A stretch of DNA of 54,863 bases from Planctomycetota bacterium (GCA_016209535.1 JACQVW010000236.1:1-54863); one strand, 5' to 3'. Counted from the first letter of the stretch, positions 14,452 through 23,372 are shown. The notes: generated by a model not told the origin, from the letters alone. Numbers and translations: made by a program.

Positions 14452-16866
14452 CGGGTAGGGCGGCGGCGGCTCGGGGCCGCCCAGGAACTGGAAGTTGAGG
14501 CTGTAGACCGCGTCCGACAGGTTCACCTCACCGTTGTCGTCCGCGTCGGCCGCGTCGGCGCACGGGGGCTGCTCCCCGCCGCGGAAGAGGCCGTTCAAGG
14601 TGACGATCACGTCGGTGATGTTGATCGCGCCGTCGAGGTCCCTGTCGGCCCTCACGAACGTCCTCCGTCCCGAGGCGGCGGGGTTGCCCCAGAGGACCAC
14701 GACCGCCTTCGAGACGACGGCCGCGACCGCCGCGTCGAGGGCGCCGTCGACGTCCAGGTCCGCGATGGCGAAACCCCGCGCGTCGGCGCCGGCCCGGTGG
14801 ACCTCGGGCTCGCCGAAGGCGCCCGCGCCCCGGCCCCGGAAGACGACGAGGCCGCTCGAGGGCCGGCTCGCGGCGCAGGCGATGTCCACGATCCCGTCCC
14901 GGTCCAGGTCCTGCACGGCGGCCGCGTGGAGCTCGAAGGCCTGGCTCACGGGCTTCGCCTCGGGGCGCTCGTCGCGCGCCGGAGCGGTCACGCGCTCGAG
15001 CGAGCTCCCGGAGGAGGAGATGCCGATCAGGTCCGGGACGCCGTCGCCATCGACCTCGGCGACGCGCAGCGCCCGCGCCGATGGGAGGAGGTCGAGCTCT
15101 CTCCGCCGCGGGAACGCGCCGCGGCCGTCGCCGAGGAGCAAGCGGAGCCCGGAGCGCGTCGCGACGGCGAGGTCCAGGGCCCCGTCCAGGTCCGCGTCGC
15201 CGGCGGCGACGGCCGTCTGGCCCGAGTCGAGCTCCACCTCGACGAGCTTCCCCGCGTCCTCGCTCGCCGGGTCGAAGAGGACCGAGAGGACGAGCACGTT
15301 CAGGTCCGCGACGGCGAGGTCCGCGTCCCCGTCCGCATCGAAGTCCGCCGCCGCCAGGACCCCGGGCGCGTCGCGGACGCGGATGTCGAGCGTGCGTGCG
15401 ACGGCGCCCCTCGCGTCGAGGAGGAGGAGGACGACGCTCGAGGTGACGATGTCCGTCGCGGCCGCATCGGCCCTCCCGTCGCCGTCCAGGTCTGCAATGG
15501 CCATGTCCTGGAGCGACCTCACGCCCGTCAAGCGCTCCGGGGCCGCGAAGCCCCGCGGAGGCCGGCCCCGCACGAGGTGAATGAAGCTCGAGCTGCGCGC
15601 GAGGAGGTCCGGGGCGCCGTCCGAGTCGGCGTCGAGCACCGCGACCTGCCGCGGGCCGGCCGCGAGCTCGATCGCGGGGCTCCCGAGGTCGAACCGTCCA
15701 GGAGACAGCCCCCGGTGGACGACGAGCTGGCTCGCCGGCGTGCCGTAGCCGAGGTCCTCGACGCCTCCGCCGTCGAGGTCGGCGAAGACCGCGTCGGTCA
15801 AGAAGTCGCGCAGATGCAAGTCGTCCGGGACCCGCACGAAGCTCCCGTCGCCGCGGCTCCGGTGCACGCGCAAGGCCGAACGCTTACCGGCGTCGGCCTC
15901 CGTGACGAGGTCCCGGAGGCCGTCGCCGTTCAGGTCCGCGGAGGAGAGGTAGCCGAAGCCCCCGCCGGCGTCCAGCCGCAGGCCGCGCCCGGCGTCCGTC
16001 GAGACCACGGCGACCTTCAAGCGCCCTTCGCCCGCGTGCTCGGCGAAGAGGAGGGCCGCGTCGTTGTCGCCGTCCCCCACGGCGAGGACGGCCAGGTCAG
16101 CCAGCCCGTCCCGGTCGAAGTCCCCCGCGACGGCCGCCGCCGGCCCGCCGCGCACTTCCGCCGCCACCTCGGCGGCGAAGGTCCCGTCGCCGCGGCCGCG
16201 GAAGAGGCCGAGGGCGTCCGTGTGCCCCACGGCCGCGTCGGCCGACCCGTCGCCGTCGAAGTCCGCCACGGCGAGGGCGTGCGGGTTGTCGCCGACGTCC
16301 ATGGATGCCCCTGAGCGCAACCCGCCCTTGCCGTCGCCGAGGAGGACGCCCATCGAGCCCCGGCCCTCGGCGATGAAGCTGACCGCCACCGCGTCGAGGG
16401 CGCCGTCCCCGTCCAGATCCGCGAGGCGCACGATGCGCGGGCCCTGGTCTGCGGCGTGCTCGCGCGCCTCGAGGAAGCCGCCGTCGCCGCCGTTGAGGAG
16501 GAGGGAGAGCGACGCCGAGCCGCTGTTCGCCGAGAGGAGGTCCGGCTTCCCATCGCCGTTCAGGTCGCCGGCCTCGAGGGAGAACGGGCTCAGGCCGACC
16601 GCGTACGCTCGCTGGGCGAAGGCGAAGGGTCCTCCGGTGCTGCCCGTCGGGTCGCTGGAGAGGAGCACGGCGAGCTGCGCGAGCTGCCCGTGAGCGACCG
16701 CGAGGTCCGAGCGCCCGTCCCCGTCGAGGTCCGCCGGGAGCACGTCCGTCGCGACGCTCGAGAGCCCGAAGACCGGGTCCTCGAGGAAGAGCGGCTGCGC
16801 GGCCCCGGCGAGGCTGGCAGAGAGGAGGCTTGATGCGAGCGCGGAGGTCAGACCCATGGGGTCCAT
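14401..16866 (-). CDS. Secreted FG-GAP/VCBS repeat protein with dockerin and DPTPDELGC tail
   Basis: This protein of about 821 residues is exported through an N-terminal signal (MDPMGLTSALASSLLSASLAGAAQ); ATGs at 16866 and 16857 are both possible. Some 13 FG-GAP units fill residues 35-740, each with a calcium-type D-x-D-G-D-G-x-x-D loop such as ADLDGDGRSDLAV, GDLNGDGKPDLLS and ADFDGDGSADAAV, which build a beta-propeller. The C-terminus has two dockerin-like loops (DRDLDGAINITD and DADDNGEVNLSD) and the tail GEDPTPDELGC. No catalytic domain is visible. Such propellers usually bind carbohydrate or protein at the cell surface. The convergent downstream region was copied into the segment at 13493-13634. 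Confidence 0.88.
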   Translation of the reverse strand: MDPMGLTSALASSLLSASLAGAAQPLFLEDPVFGLSSVATDVLPADLDGDGRSDLAVAHGQLAQLAVLLSSDPTGSTGGPFAFAQRAYAVGLSPFSLEAGDLNGDGKPDLLSANSGSASLSLLLNGGDGGFLEAREHAADQGPRIVRLADLDGDGALDAVAVSFIAEGRGSMGVLLGDGKGGLRSGASMDVGDNPHALAVADFDGDGSADAAVGHTDALGLFRGRGDGTFAAEVAAEVRGGPAAAVAGDFDRDGLADLAVLAVGDGDNDAALLFAEHAGEGRLKVAVVSTDAGRGLRLDAGGGFGYLSSADLNGDGLRDLVTEADAGKRSALRVHRSRGDGSFVRVPDDLHLRDFLTDAVFADLDGGGVEDLGYGTPASQLVVHRGLSPGRFDLGSPAIELAAGPRQVAVLDADSDGAPDLLARSSSFIHLVRGRPPRGFAAPERLTGVRSLQDMAIADLDGDGRADAAATDIVTSSVVLLLLDARGAVARTLDIRVRDAPGVLAAADFDADGDADLAVADLNVLVLSVLFDPASEDAGKLVEVELDSGQTAVAAGDADLDGALDLAVATRSGLRLLLGDGRGAFPRRRELDLLPSARALRVAEVDGDGVPDLIGISSSGSSLERVTAPARDERPEAKPVSQAFELHAAAVQDLDRDGIVDIACAASRPSSGLVVFRGRGAGAFGEPEVHRAGADARGFAIADLDVDGALDAAVAAVVSKAVVVLWGNPAASGRRTFVRADRDLDGAINITDVIVTLNGLFRGGEQPPCADAADADDNGEVNLSDAVYSLNFQFLGGPEPPPPYPSAGEDPTPDELGCEGG

Positions 16867-16989
16867 CGTGCGGCCTGGGACCCCCGCCGCGCAAGGGAGC
16901 ACATGGGCGCACGTGGGCGCAAGCGGGGGCCCGGGCGCCGGGTCAGGGCCACGTTCGGGCCGCCGAGGGCGCTCTGCGGCCGGTCATGC

Positions 16990-16995
16990 TACACT
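16990..16995 (+). promoter_or_regulatory. Minus-10 element immediately before the small ORF
   Basis: TACACT (4 of 6 to TATAAT, both key bases kept) ends 6 bases before the ATG at 17002, so transcription would begin at or next to the start codon. No clear -35 box is seen. Confidence 0.4.
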
Positions 16996-17001
16996 GGGCG
17001 C

Positions 17002-17238
17002 ATGCTCCCGGCTGCGACCGAAGAGTGGACCGAAGAATCCGAGTGGTCGCGCCTCACGGCGGCGGAGCGCTTCCTGTGGTTCCAGACCCTCTGGGACTTC
17101 TACGTGAAGGCGGGTGGATCCCTTGAGCCAGAACCCGATTCTCAAAGTCCTTTCGACTTTCCAGAGATGCGAAGTGCAGGCGTTGCTCATGGGGGGACAA
17201 GCATGCATCCTCTACGGAGCCGCCGAGTTCAGCCGTGA
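17002..17238 (+). CDS. Small partner protein of the nucleotidyltransferase
   Basis: This 78-residue frame starts MLPAATEEWTEESEW and contains RLTAAERFLWFQTLWDFYVKAGGSLEPEPDSQSPFDF. The pieces WDFY, GGSL and PEPDSQSPF recall small proteins that precede MNT-like nucleotidyltransferases in planctomycete genomes. It overlaps the downstream gene by 125 bases in another frame, which suggests close co-expression. The end of the frame may be fortuitous. It is probably the regulatory or antidote half of a toxin-antitoxin-like pair; this is inference. Confidence 0.55.
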   Translation: MLPAATEEWTEESEWSRLTAAERFLWFQTLWDFYVKAGGSLEPEPDSQSPFDFPEMRSAGVAHGGTSMHPLRSRRVQP

Positions 17239-17875
17239 CGTGGACGTCGCAGTCCTCTCCTCGAAGGAGAACCTGTCGAAGCTCACCTCGGCTCTGCGCG
17301 ACCTCGCGGCGGAGCAGGTCTTTCTTCCGCCGCTGGAGGCTGCTTACCTCGAGCGCGGCCACGCGTGCCATTTCCGCTGCCGTCACCCGGAGGCGTCCGG
17401 GCTCCGGGTGGACGTGATGTCCGTCATGAGAGGGTGCGACTCCTTCCCGGTGCTCTGGTCTCGGAGGGAGATCGCGGACCTCCCCGAGCTTCCCGGCGTG
17501 AACTTGCTTTCGCTCCCGGACCTGGTCCAGGCGAAAAAGACCCAGAGGGACAAGGACTGGCCCATGGTCCGGAGGCTCGTGGAGGCGGACTACGAGCGGA
17601 AGCGGGTGGGGGCGAAGGAGGCCGACATCCGGTTCTGGCTCCGTCAGGGGCGCACGCCGGCCATCCTCGCCGCCCTCGGCGAGGCCTACCCGGCGCTCGC
17701 GCACGATGAGGCTGCCCGGCGCCCGCTGTTGCTCTGCGTCCTCGCGCGCGACGGCACGGGCGTCGAGAGGGCCCTGGTCGGGGAGCAGGAATACGAGCGC
17801 AGCCGCGACAAGGCGTACTGGGAGCCGCTCCGGCGCGAGCTGGAGGTGCTGCGCAGGACGCGAGGGCAGGGATAG
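17114..17875 (+). CDS. Nucleotidyltransferase-fold protein (AbiEii/MNT-like)
   Basis: This protein of about 253 residues is read from a GTG at 17114 (TTG at 17123 is another possibility). The core starts ALLMGGQACILYGAAEFSRDVDVAVL: the GG motif and the D-x-D pair (DVDVAV) are the metal-binding signature of the pol-beta nucleotidyltransferase fold. A third Asp lies in LRVDVMS. A helical C-terminal half ends in a charged tail. Such proteins usually modify tRNA or a partner protein and act as toxins in AbiE- and MNT-HEPN-type systems. The overlapping small upstream ORF supports a two-gene module. A HEPN partner is not visible. Confidence 0.75.
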   Translation: MDPLSQNPILKVLSTFQRCEVQALLMGGQACILYGAAEFSRDVDVAVLSSKENLSKLTSALRDLAAEQVFLPPLEAAYLERGHACHFRCRHPEASGLRVDVMSVMRGCDSFPVLWSRREIADLPELPGVNLLSLPDLVQAKKTQRDKDWPMVRRLVEADYERKRVGAKEADIRFWLRQGRTPAILAALGEAYPALAHDEAARRPLLLCVLARDGTGVERALVGEQEYERSRDKAYWEPLRRELEVLRRTRGQG

Positions 17876-17951
17876 CGCCCCGCCTCGCTCGAGACGGTCC
17901 CCGAGGCTTCCCTCCTTCCACACGGCGTCCCCGCAGGTCCGGCGTCCACGG

Positions 17952-17957
17952 TACAAT
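17952..17957 (+). promoter_or_regulatory. Minus-10 element of the lyase gene
   Basis: TACAAT matches 5 of 6 bases of the -10 box and ends 9 bases before the GTG start at 17967, implying a very short or absent leader. No good -35 box is visible. Confidence 0.42.
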
Positions 17958-17966
17958 GCCCTCCGC

Positions 17967-19859
17967 GTGCTCCAGCACCCGACCCTGCGATGCGCCCCAC
18001 GCTGGCTCCTCCTCGCTTGCGCCGCCACCGCGGCCTTTCGCGAGGCCGGCGCGGCCCCCGCACCGCGGCAGATGGAGCGCCTCGGGCGGGGCGTGGTCGC
18101 GCTCCGGCAGAGCGACGGCTCGGTCTTCGTCGGCTGGCGGCTCCTGGGCACGGACCCTGAGGAGGTCGCCTTCGATCTCTACCGCTCGACGGCGGGCGGC
18201 CCTCCGGCGAAGCTCAACGGGGAGCCGCTGCGGGAGGCGTGCCACTTCGTCGACCGCGGAGCGCCGGCGGAGGAGCCGAACGCATACGACCTCCGGCCCG
18301 TCCTGAAGGGCGACGAGGGCGAGGCGAGCGCGCCGTTCACCCTGCCTGCGAACGCGCCGGCCCGCCCCTTCCTCTCCCTGCCGCTCCGGACGCCCGAGGG
18401 CTACGCGCCCAACGACGCCTCGCCCGGCGACCTCGACGGCGACGGCGAGTACGAGATCGTGCTCCACCAGACGGGGCGAGGGCGGGACAACTCGCAGGCC
18501 GGGGCCACGACCGAGCCCATCCTCGAGGCCTACGAGATGGATGGCACGTTCCTCTGGCGGATCCGCCTCGGGCGGAACATCCGCGAAGGTGCTCACTACA
18601 CGCAGTTCATGGTCTACGACCTCGACGGCGACGGCCGCGCCGAGGTCGCCTCGAAGACCGCGGACGGGACCGTGGACGGGAAGGGCGCGGTCATCGGCGA
18701 CGCGAAGGCCGATCACCGCAACGAGCGCGGCTACGTCCTCGCGGGGCCCGAGTACCTGACGATCTTCGCCGGCGCCACGGGCGCGGCCCTGGCCACCTCG
18801 GACTACGTCCCCCCTCGGGGCAAGGTCGCCGACTGGGACGACGACTACGGGAACCGCGTCGACCGGTTCCTCGCCTGCATCGCCTACCTCGACGGGGAGC
18901 GGCCGAGTCTCGTCATGTGCCGCGGCTACTACACGCGCACGGTGCTCGCCGCCTGGAGCTGGCGGGGGGGCAAGCTGACCCGCCAGTGGACCTTCGACAG
19001 CCACGACGGGGCCCCCGGCAACGCGCGCTACGCGGGCCAGGGCAACCACAGCATCGCCGTCGCGGACGTCGATGGCGATGGCCGCGACGAGATCGTGTAC
19101 GGGGCGTGCGTGATCGACGACGACGGAAAGGGGCTCTACTCCACGGGCCTCGGCCACGGCGACGCCCAGCACCTGAGCGACCTCGACCCCGGCCGCCCCG
19201 GCCTCGAGGTCTTCTCCATCCACGAACGCCCTCGCCACGAGCACGGGATCGAGATGCGCGACGCCCGGACCGGCGCGGTCCTCTGGAGCGTACCGTCCCC
19301 CGATGTCGGACGCGGGCTTGCCATCGACATCGATCCGCGCCACCCCGGCGCCGAGTGCTGGGCCTCGGGCGATGGCCTGGACGCGCTCCACGACTGCAAG
19401 GGCCGGGTCATCCCCGGCCCGAAGCCGCGCTCCTGCAACATGGCCATCTGGTGGGACGGGGACCCGCTCCGCGAGCTCCTCGACGGCGTCAGGATCGAGA
19501 AGTGGGACCCCGAGCGCGGTCTCGCGGTTCCCCTCCTGGACGGGGCCGAGCACGGCTGCGCGTCAAACAACGGCACGAAGGCCAACCCGTGCCTGGCGGC
19601 GGACATCCTCGGCGACTGGCGGGAGGAGCTCATCGCGCGGACGCGCGACGGGAAGGAGCTGCGGATCTTCACCTCCACGATCCCCACCACCGTGCGCATG
19701 CACACGCTCATGCACGACCCGACCTACAGGCTCGGCGTCGCCTGGCAGAACGTGGGCTACAACCAGCCGCCCCACACGGGCTTTCACCTTGGCCACGGCA
19801 TGGCGCCGCCGCCGCGGCCGGCGATCAGGACGGTACCTCTGGTGAAGGCCGGCAAGTAG
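17967..19859 (+). CDS. Rhamnogalacturonan lyase, PL11-like
   Basis: The 630-residue exported enzyme begins at a GTG (in-frame codons further upstream belong to the nucleotidyltransferase region) with signal peptide MLQHPTLRCAPRWLLLACAATAAFREAGAA. The mature part has the PL11 pattern: MERLGRGVVALR, a fibronectin-like lead (WRLLGTDPEEVAFDLYR), then an eight-bladed propeller with calcium loops (DLDGDGEYEIV, DLDGDGRAEVA, DVDGDGRDEIV), HYTQFMVYD, CRGYYTRTVLAAW and QNVGYNQPPHTGFHLGHGM at the end. The family cleaves the rhamnogalacturonan I backbone by beta-elimination. Length matches the family (about 600). Together with the beta-helix protein it suggests pectin use. It is one of the clearest calls here. 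Confidence 0.92.
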   Translation: MLQHPTLRCAPRWLLLACAATAAFREAGAAPAPRQMERLGRGVVALRQSDGSVFVGWRLLGTDPEEVAFDLYRSTAGGPPAKLNGEPLREACHFVDRGAPAEEPNAYDLRPVLKGDEGEASAPFTLPANAPARPFLSLPLRTPEGYAPNDASPGDLDGDGEYEIVLHQTGRGRDNSQAGATTEPILEAYEMDGTFLWRIRLGRNIREGAHYTQFMVYDLDGDGRAEVASKTADGTVDGKGAVIGDAKADHRNERGYVLAGPEYLTIFAGATGAALATSDYVPPRGKVADWDDDYGNRVDRFLACIAYLDGERPSLVMCRGYYTRTVLAAWSWRGGKLTRQWTFDSHDGAPGNARYAGQGNHSIAVADVDGDGRDEIVYGACVIDDDGKGLYSTGLGHGDAQHLSDLDPGRPGLEVFSIHERPRHEHGIEMRDARTGAVLWSVPSPDVGRGLAIDIDPRHPGAECWASGDGLDALHDCKGRVIPGPKPRSCNMAIWWDGDPLRELLDGVRIEKWDPERGLAVPLLDGAEHGCASNNGTKANPCLAADILGDWREELIARTRDGKELRIFTSTIPTTVRMHTLMHDPTYRLGVAWQNVGYNQPPHTGFHLGHGMAPPPRPAIRTVPLVKAGK

Positions 19860-19990
19860 CGCGCCTCTGGCGCCGAGCCGGTGGTGGAGCTGGCCGCGGT
19901 ATTCGACAAGAAGCAGGTGCGCGTGGCGCGGTGGTGAGCGGGGGCTCCGGGAGCTGCGAGGGGCGGCGAGCTCTGGCGCCGAGTTCTTCA

Positions 19991-20019
19991 GTGACGTGGG
20001 CGGTTCCCTCCGGTAACCT
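19991..20019 (+). promoter_or_regulatory. Sigma70-like promoter of the dikinase-like gene
   Basis: GTGACG (19991-19996, 4 of 6 to TTGACA) and TAACCT (20014-20019) are 17 bases apart. GGAGG (20033-20037) and the ATG (20047) follow. Confidence 0.4.
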
Positions 20020-20046
20020 GGAATCGAACGCCGGAGGTCCCGATCG

Positions 20047-23000
20047 ATGCGAGCCTGCCAATCCTGCGCGTTGCTCCTCGTCCTGCGCGGCGGCCTCCTC
20101 GCCCAGCCCGCGCCGGTCGACTACCTGCCCGCGATACGCACCGTCGAGGACTTCGACCTGGTGTCGGTGCCGTCGCAGCTCGGCGGCGAGACGGAGCGGC
20201 TCACGAAGTACACCCTGCCCGCCTCGGCGGACCCGGCGCTCCTCCCGCCGGCGTTCCAGAACGTGGCCCGGTTCCCCTTCCACTTCGAGTTCCTGAAGAC
20301 GGTCTTTCCGGACAAGTTCCCGGGCCTCACGATCGAGCGCTACCTCGACCTCGTCGAGCGCCGCGCGACGCGCCGGTACTTCGCGGGGGCCGTATCGCGC
20401 TTCCGGACGGACGCGGGCGGCTTCTACGGTTTCTCGATCTTCACCGCCACGGGACCCGGCGAGCTCCTGAGCGCCGAGGAGACGCGCGCCGTCTACGAGG
20501 CCTTCGCGAAAGTCTTCGACCTCAGGCCCCTCTACTATGCCCCCGAGACGGCCCCCGCTCGCGCCGCGGCGGGCGCGTGGCGCGACCCCGGCTTCCCGGT
20601 CTACCTCGGGCAGGCGACGCAGGCGTCCTACCAGGCCTACACCCGCGCCACGGGCTACGGCCGCGTCCGCGTCTTGACTCTCCCTCAGTTCGACGAGGCG
20701 AACCAATCCGGCCGCTTCACCTGGCAGGACATCCTCGTCCTCGAGCGCGCGCCGAGCGACATCGAGGGCGTCGTCGCGGGCGTCGTGACCGCCGAGCCTC
20801 AAGGCGAGCTGAGCCACGTGGCGATCCGCTCGGCGCGCCGCGGCACGCCGAACGCCTACCTCGCCGGCGCCCTCGAGCGCTTCCGGCCCCTCGAGGGAAA
20901 GCTCGTGAAGCTCGAGGTGAAGGCGGCGGAGTACGCCGTGGCGGAGGCGGGCCTCGCCGAGGCCGAGGCCTTTTGGCGCGAGCACCGCCCGAAGCTCTCG
21001 GAGGAGCCCCGGATCGACCCCGACCACGCGGCCTTCGATTCCCTCGACGAGATGGACCTCTCCGGCGCCGTCGTCCCGCCCGAGGCCCGCTACGGCGGCA
21101 AGGCGTCGAACTTCGCACGCCTCCAGCGGATCCTGACGGGCCCCTTCGAGAAGTACCGCGAGCGGGGCTTCGCCGTGCCCGCCCGCTACTATCTCGAGTT
21201 CCTCCGCTCCAACCGCATGGAGTCGGCCGTGGAGCCGGGCCGCCTGGTCACTTACGAGGAGCACCTCCGCGAGCTCCTCGCCTCCGCGACGTTCCGGAGC
21301 GACCCCGAGGCGCGGTTCGAGGCCCTCGAGCGCTTCCGCGAGGCCGTCGAGGACGACGGCGCCGTCGACCCGAAGCTCGTCGCGGGCCTGGCGCGGCGCA
21401 TCGGCGAGGTCTTCGGCTCGACGGGCGTGCCCGTGCGCTTCCGCTCGTCGTCGAACGTCGAGGATGCCCTCGAGTTCAACGGCGCGGGCCTCTACGACTC
21501 GACCACGGCCTGCGCCGACGACGACCTCGACCTGGGCGACGGCGGGCCCTCGCGCTGCGACCCGGCCCAGCCGCGGGAGCGCGGGATCGCGCGGGCCCTC
21601 AAGAAGGTCTGGGCGAGCCTCTGGAGCTTCCGGGCCTTCGAGGAGCGCGAGTACTACCAGATCCAGCAGCAGAAGGCGGTCATGGCGGTGCTCGTCTCGG
21701 CCGCGTACCTCGACGAGCAGGCGAACGGCGTCGCCTTCACGGGGAACCCCGCCAACGCCCTCGACCGCCGGTACCTCGTGACGGCCCAGACGGGCGAGGA
21801 GAGCGTCGTGAGCCCCGAGCCCGGCAAGACGCCCGAGAAGGACGTCCTCGAGGTGGAGGGCGGCGTCGTGACGCGGATCGAGCGCGTCGAGCGGTCTTCG
21901 CTCGTGCCCCCGGGCCAGGTCGTCCTCTCCGACGCGGTCCTGCGGGAGCTGGGCGCGCTCCTCTGGCGCATCGACCGGGAGATGCCCGTCGACCTGGGGA
22001 AGCACGACCGCGCCGAGGTGCTCTTCGACATCGAGCTCAAGGTGGAGGCGTCGGGCGAGCTGGCGGTGAAGCAAGTGCGGCCCTTCCTCATCCAGGCCTC
22101 GGGACCGCCGGGCCCTGTCTTCGAGCTCGAGGTGCCCTCGGGCGCGGCGGTCTGCGGCGTCTTCGTCGACGGCCGCGACCCGCGGGGCGAGCTCGAGGCG
22201 AAGAGCATCGCCCGCCTCGTGCCGGGGAAGCACCCGCTCCCGACGGACTTCCCCTCCTTCCCGGGCCGGCTCTTCGAGGAGGTGCTGCACGGCCCGGGTC
22301 CGGCGCGAGCCGCGCCGGCGGGCGGCGGGCGCTTCCGCGTCGAGGTCCGGGCCGAGGGGAACGGGAACGCGACCTACACCTTCCGCTACGCCGAGACCTT
22401 CGCCCTCCCCGGCGCCGAGGAGCTCGTCCTCGAGATCTCCTTCCTCGACTTCGAGGTGCGCCGGGACGGACCGCCGCCCGGGCCCAAGGTCCTCGACGAG
22501 GCGTTCCTCACCGACGAGCTGGTCATGCTGGGCGTCCCCGGCGAGGACAGGACCCGCCTCGTGCGCTACTCCTCCTGCTCCTACGACGCCCTCCCCCTCT
22601 GGCAGGTGCGCGCCGAGCTCGAGGGGGGCGACCTCGTGGAGCTCGAGGAGCGCTACCGCGTGCCGCAGGCCGGCTCCGGGCCCGCGAGCCTCGTCGGCGC
22701 GCGCGTCGCGGTGGCCGGCGCGGTCCAGGAGGCGCGCGACTACTGGCGGCTCGTCTACGCCGCGCAGCACCACAACGAGCGCGTGCGGTACTGGGTCGTT
22801 CTGGACCCGCCGCTCGCGCTGCCCGGCGGCGGCGCGGCGCGGATCGTCGAACTGAACGAGCCGCAGCGCGACCGCGGCGTGCAGGCCCAGGCGGCGTACC
22901 TCGCCGCGGACTTCAAGGTGCTCGCGAGGCCCCAGGTCCTCTGCTGGCAGAAGGCGCTCGCGGGCCGGCTCGGCGCCTGCGGCTTCCGCCGCGGCGACGC

Positions 23001-23256
23001 CGACTCGAGCGGCGGCGTGGACCTCACCGATGCGGTGTTCCTCCTCCTCCACCTCTTCCAGGGCGGCCCCGCGCCGGCCTGCGAGGACGCGTCGGACTTC
23101 AACGACGACGGCATCCAGGACATCACCGACGCGATCCTCATCCTCACCTTCCTCTTCCGCGGCGTGGACCTCTCGGAGCCGCCCGGTCCCTACGATTGCG
23201 GCCCGGACCCCACGCAGGACGGCCTCGCCGAGTGCGGGGACGGGGGGTGCGGGTAG
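20047..23256 (+). CDS. Secreted PEP-dikinase-like protein (phosphohistidine domain + ATP-grasp) with dockerin tail
   Basis: This 1069-residue protein has a signal peptide (MRACQSCALLLVLRGGLLAQ). At 225-290 lies a swivelling phosphohistidine-type domain with GELSHVAIRSARRGTPNAYL around H257. At 345-680 lies the ATP-binding half of pyruvate phosphate dikinase and PEP synthase: YGGKASNFARL, FAVPARYYLEFL, VPVRFRSSSNVEDALEFNGAG and ANGVAFTGNP. A beta-rich region (690-960), two dockerin-like loops (DADSSGGVDLTD and DFNDDGIQDITD) and a GPDPTQDGLAEC tail end it. The order His domain then ATP domain is the order of glucan water dikinases, not of PEP synthase. No pyruvate barrel is present. An ATP-using dikinase outside the cytoplasm would be surprising, so it may instead bind or phosphorylate glucan, or be a degenerate binding protein. 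Confidence 0.82.
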   Translation: MRACQSCALLLVLRGGLLAQPAPVDYLPAIRTVEDFDLVSVPSQLGGETERLTKYTLPASADPALLPPAFQNVARFPFHFEFLKTVFPDKFPGLTIERYLDLVERRATRRYFAGAVSRFRTDAGGFYGFSIFTATGPGELLSAEETRAVYEAFAKVFDLRPLYYAPETAPARAAAGAWRDPGFPVYLGQATQASYQAYTRATGYGRVRVLTLPQFDEANQSGRFTWQDILVLERAPSDIEGVVAGVVTAEPQGELSHVAIRSARRGTPNAYLAGALERFRPLEGKLVKLEVKAAEYAVAEAGLAEAEAFWREHRPKLSEEPRIDPDHAAFDSLDEMDLSGAVVPPEARYGGKASNFARLQRILTGPFEKYRERGFAVPARYYLEFLRSNRMESAVEPGRLVTYEEHLRELLASATFRSDPEARFEALERFREAVEDDGAVDPKLVAGLARRIGEVFGSTGVPVRFRSSSNVEDALEFNGAGLYDSTTACADDDLDLGDGGPSRCDPAQPRERGIARALKKVWASLWSFRAFEEREYYQIQQQKAVMAVLVSAAYLDEQANGVAFTGNPANALDRRYLVTAQTGEESVVSPEPGKTPEKDVLEVEGGVVTRIERVERSSLVPPGQVVLSDAVLRELGALLWRIDREMPVDLGKHDRAEVLFDIELKVEASGELAVKQVRPFLIQASGPPGPVFELEVPSGAAVCGVFVDGRDPRGELEAKSIARLVPGKHPLPTDFPSFPGRLFEEVLHGPGPARAAPAGGGRFRVEVRAEGNGNATYTFRYAETFALPGAEELVLEISFLDFEVRRDGPPPGPKVLDEAFLTDELVMLGVPGEDRTRLVRYSSCSYDALPLWQVRAELEGGDLVELEERYRVPQAGSGPASLVGARVAVAGAVQEARDYWRLVYAAQHHNERVRYWVVLDPPLALPGGGAARIVELNEPQRDRGVQAQAAYLAADFKVLARPQVLCWQKALAGRLGACGFRRGDADSSGGVDLTDAVFLLLHLFQGGPAPACEDASDFNDDGIQDITDAILILTFLFRGVDLSEPPGPYDCGPDPTQDGLAECGDGGCG

Positions 23257-23276
23257 GGCCGCCCATGGTCCCGTGT

Positions 23277-23296
23277 CTTGGCAGGCGACTGCCAGG
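23277..23296. terminator. Hairpin with GNRA loop after the dikinase-like gene
   Basis: CTTGGCAG pairs with CTGCCAGG (8 bp, one G-U) around the tetraloop GCGA, 20 bases after the stop at 23256. No T-run follows. Confidence 0.45.
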
Positions 23297-23372
23297 CCCG
23301 CTCGAAGCGGTCCTCGACGCCCCGTCCCCTGCGGCGTAGACTGAAGGACCACGGTACGTTTGGTGAACGACC

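Noticed and set aside
19825..23352. Minus-strand open frame of 1175 codons
   Set aside because: Shadow of the dikinase-like gene: composition dominated by R, E, L, V and D in the complementary codon pattern and no recognisable domain.
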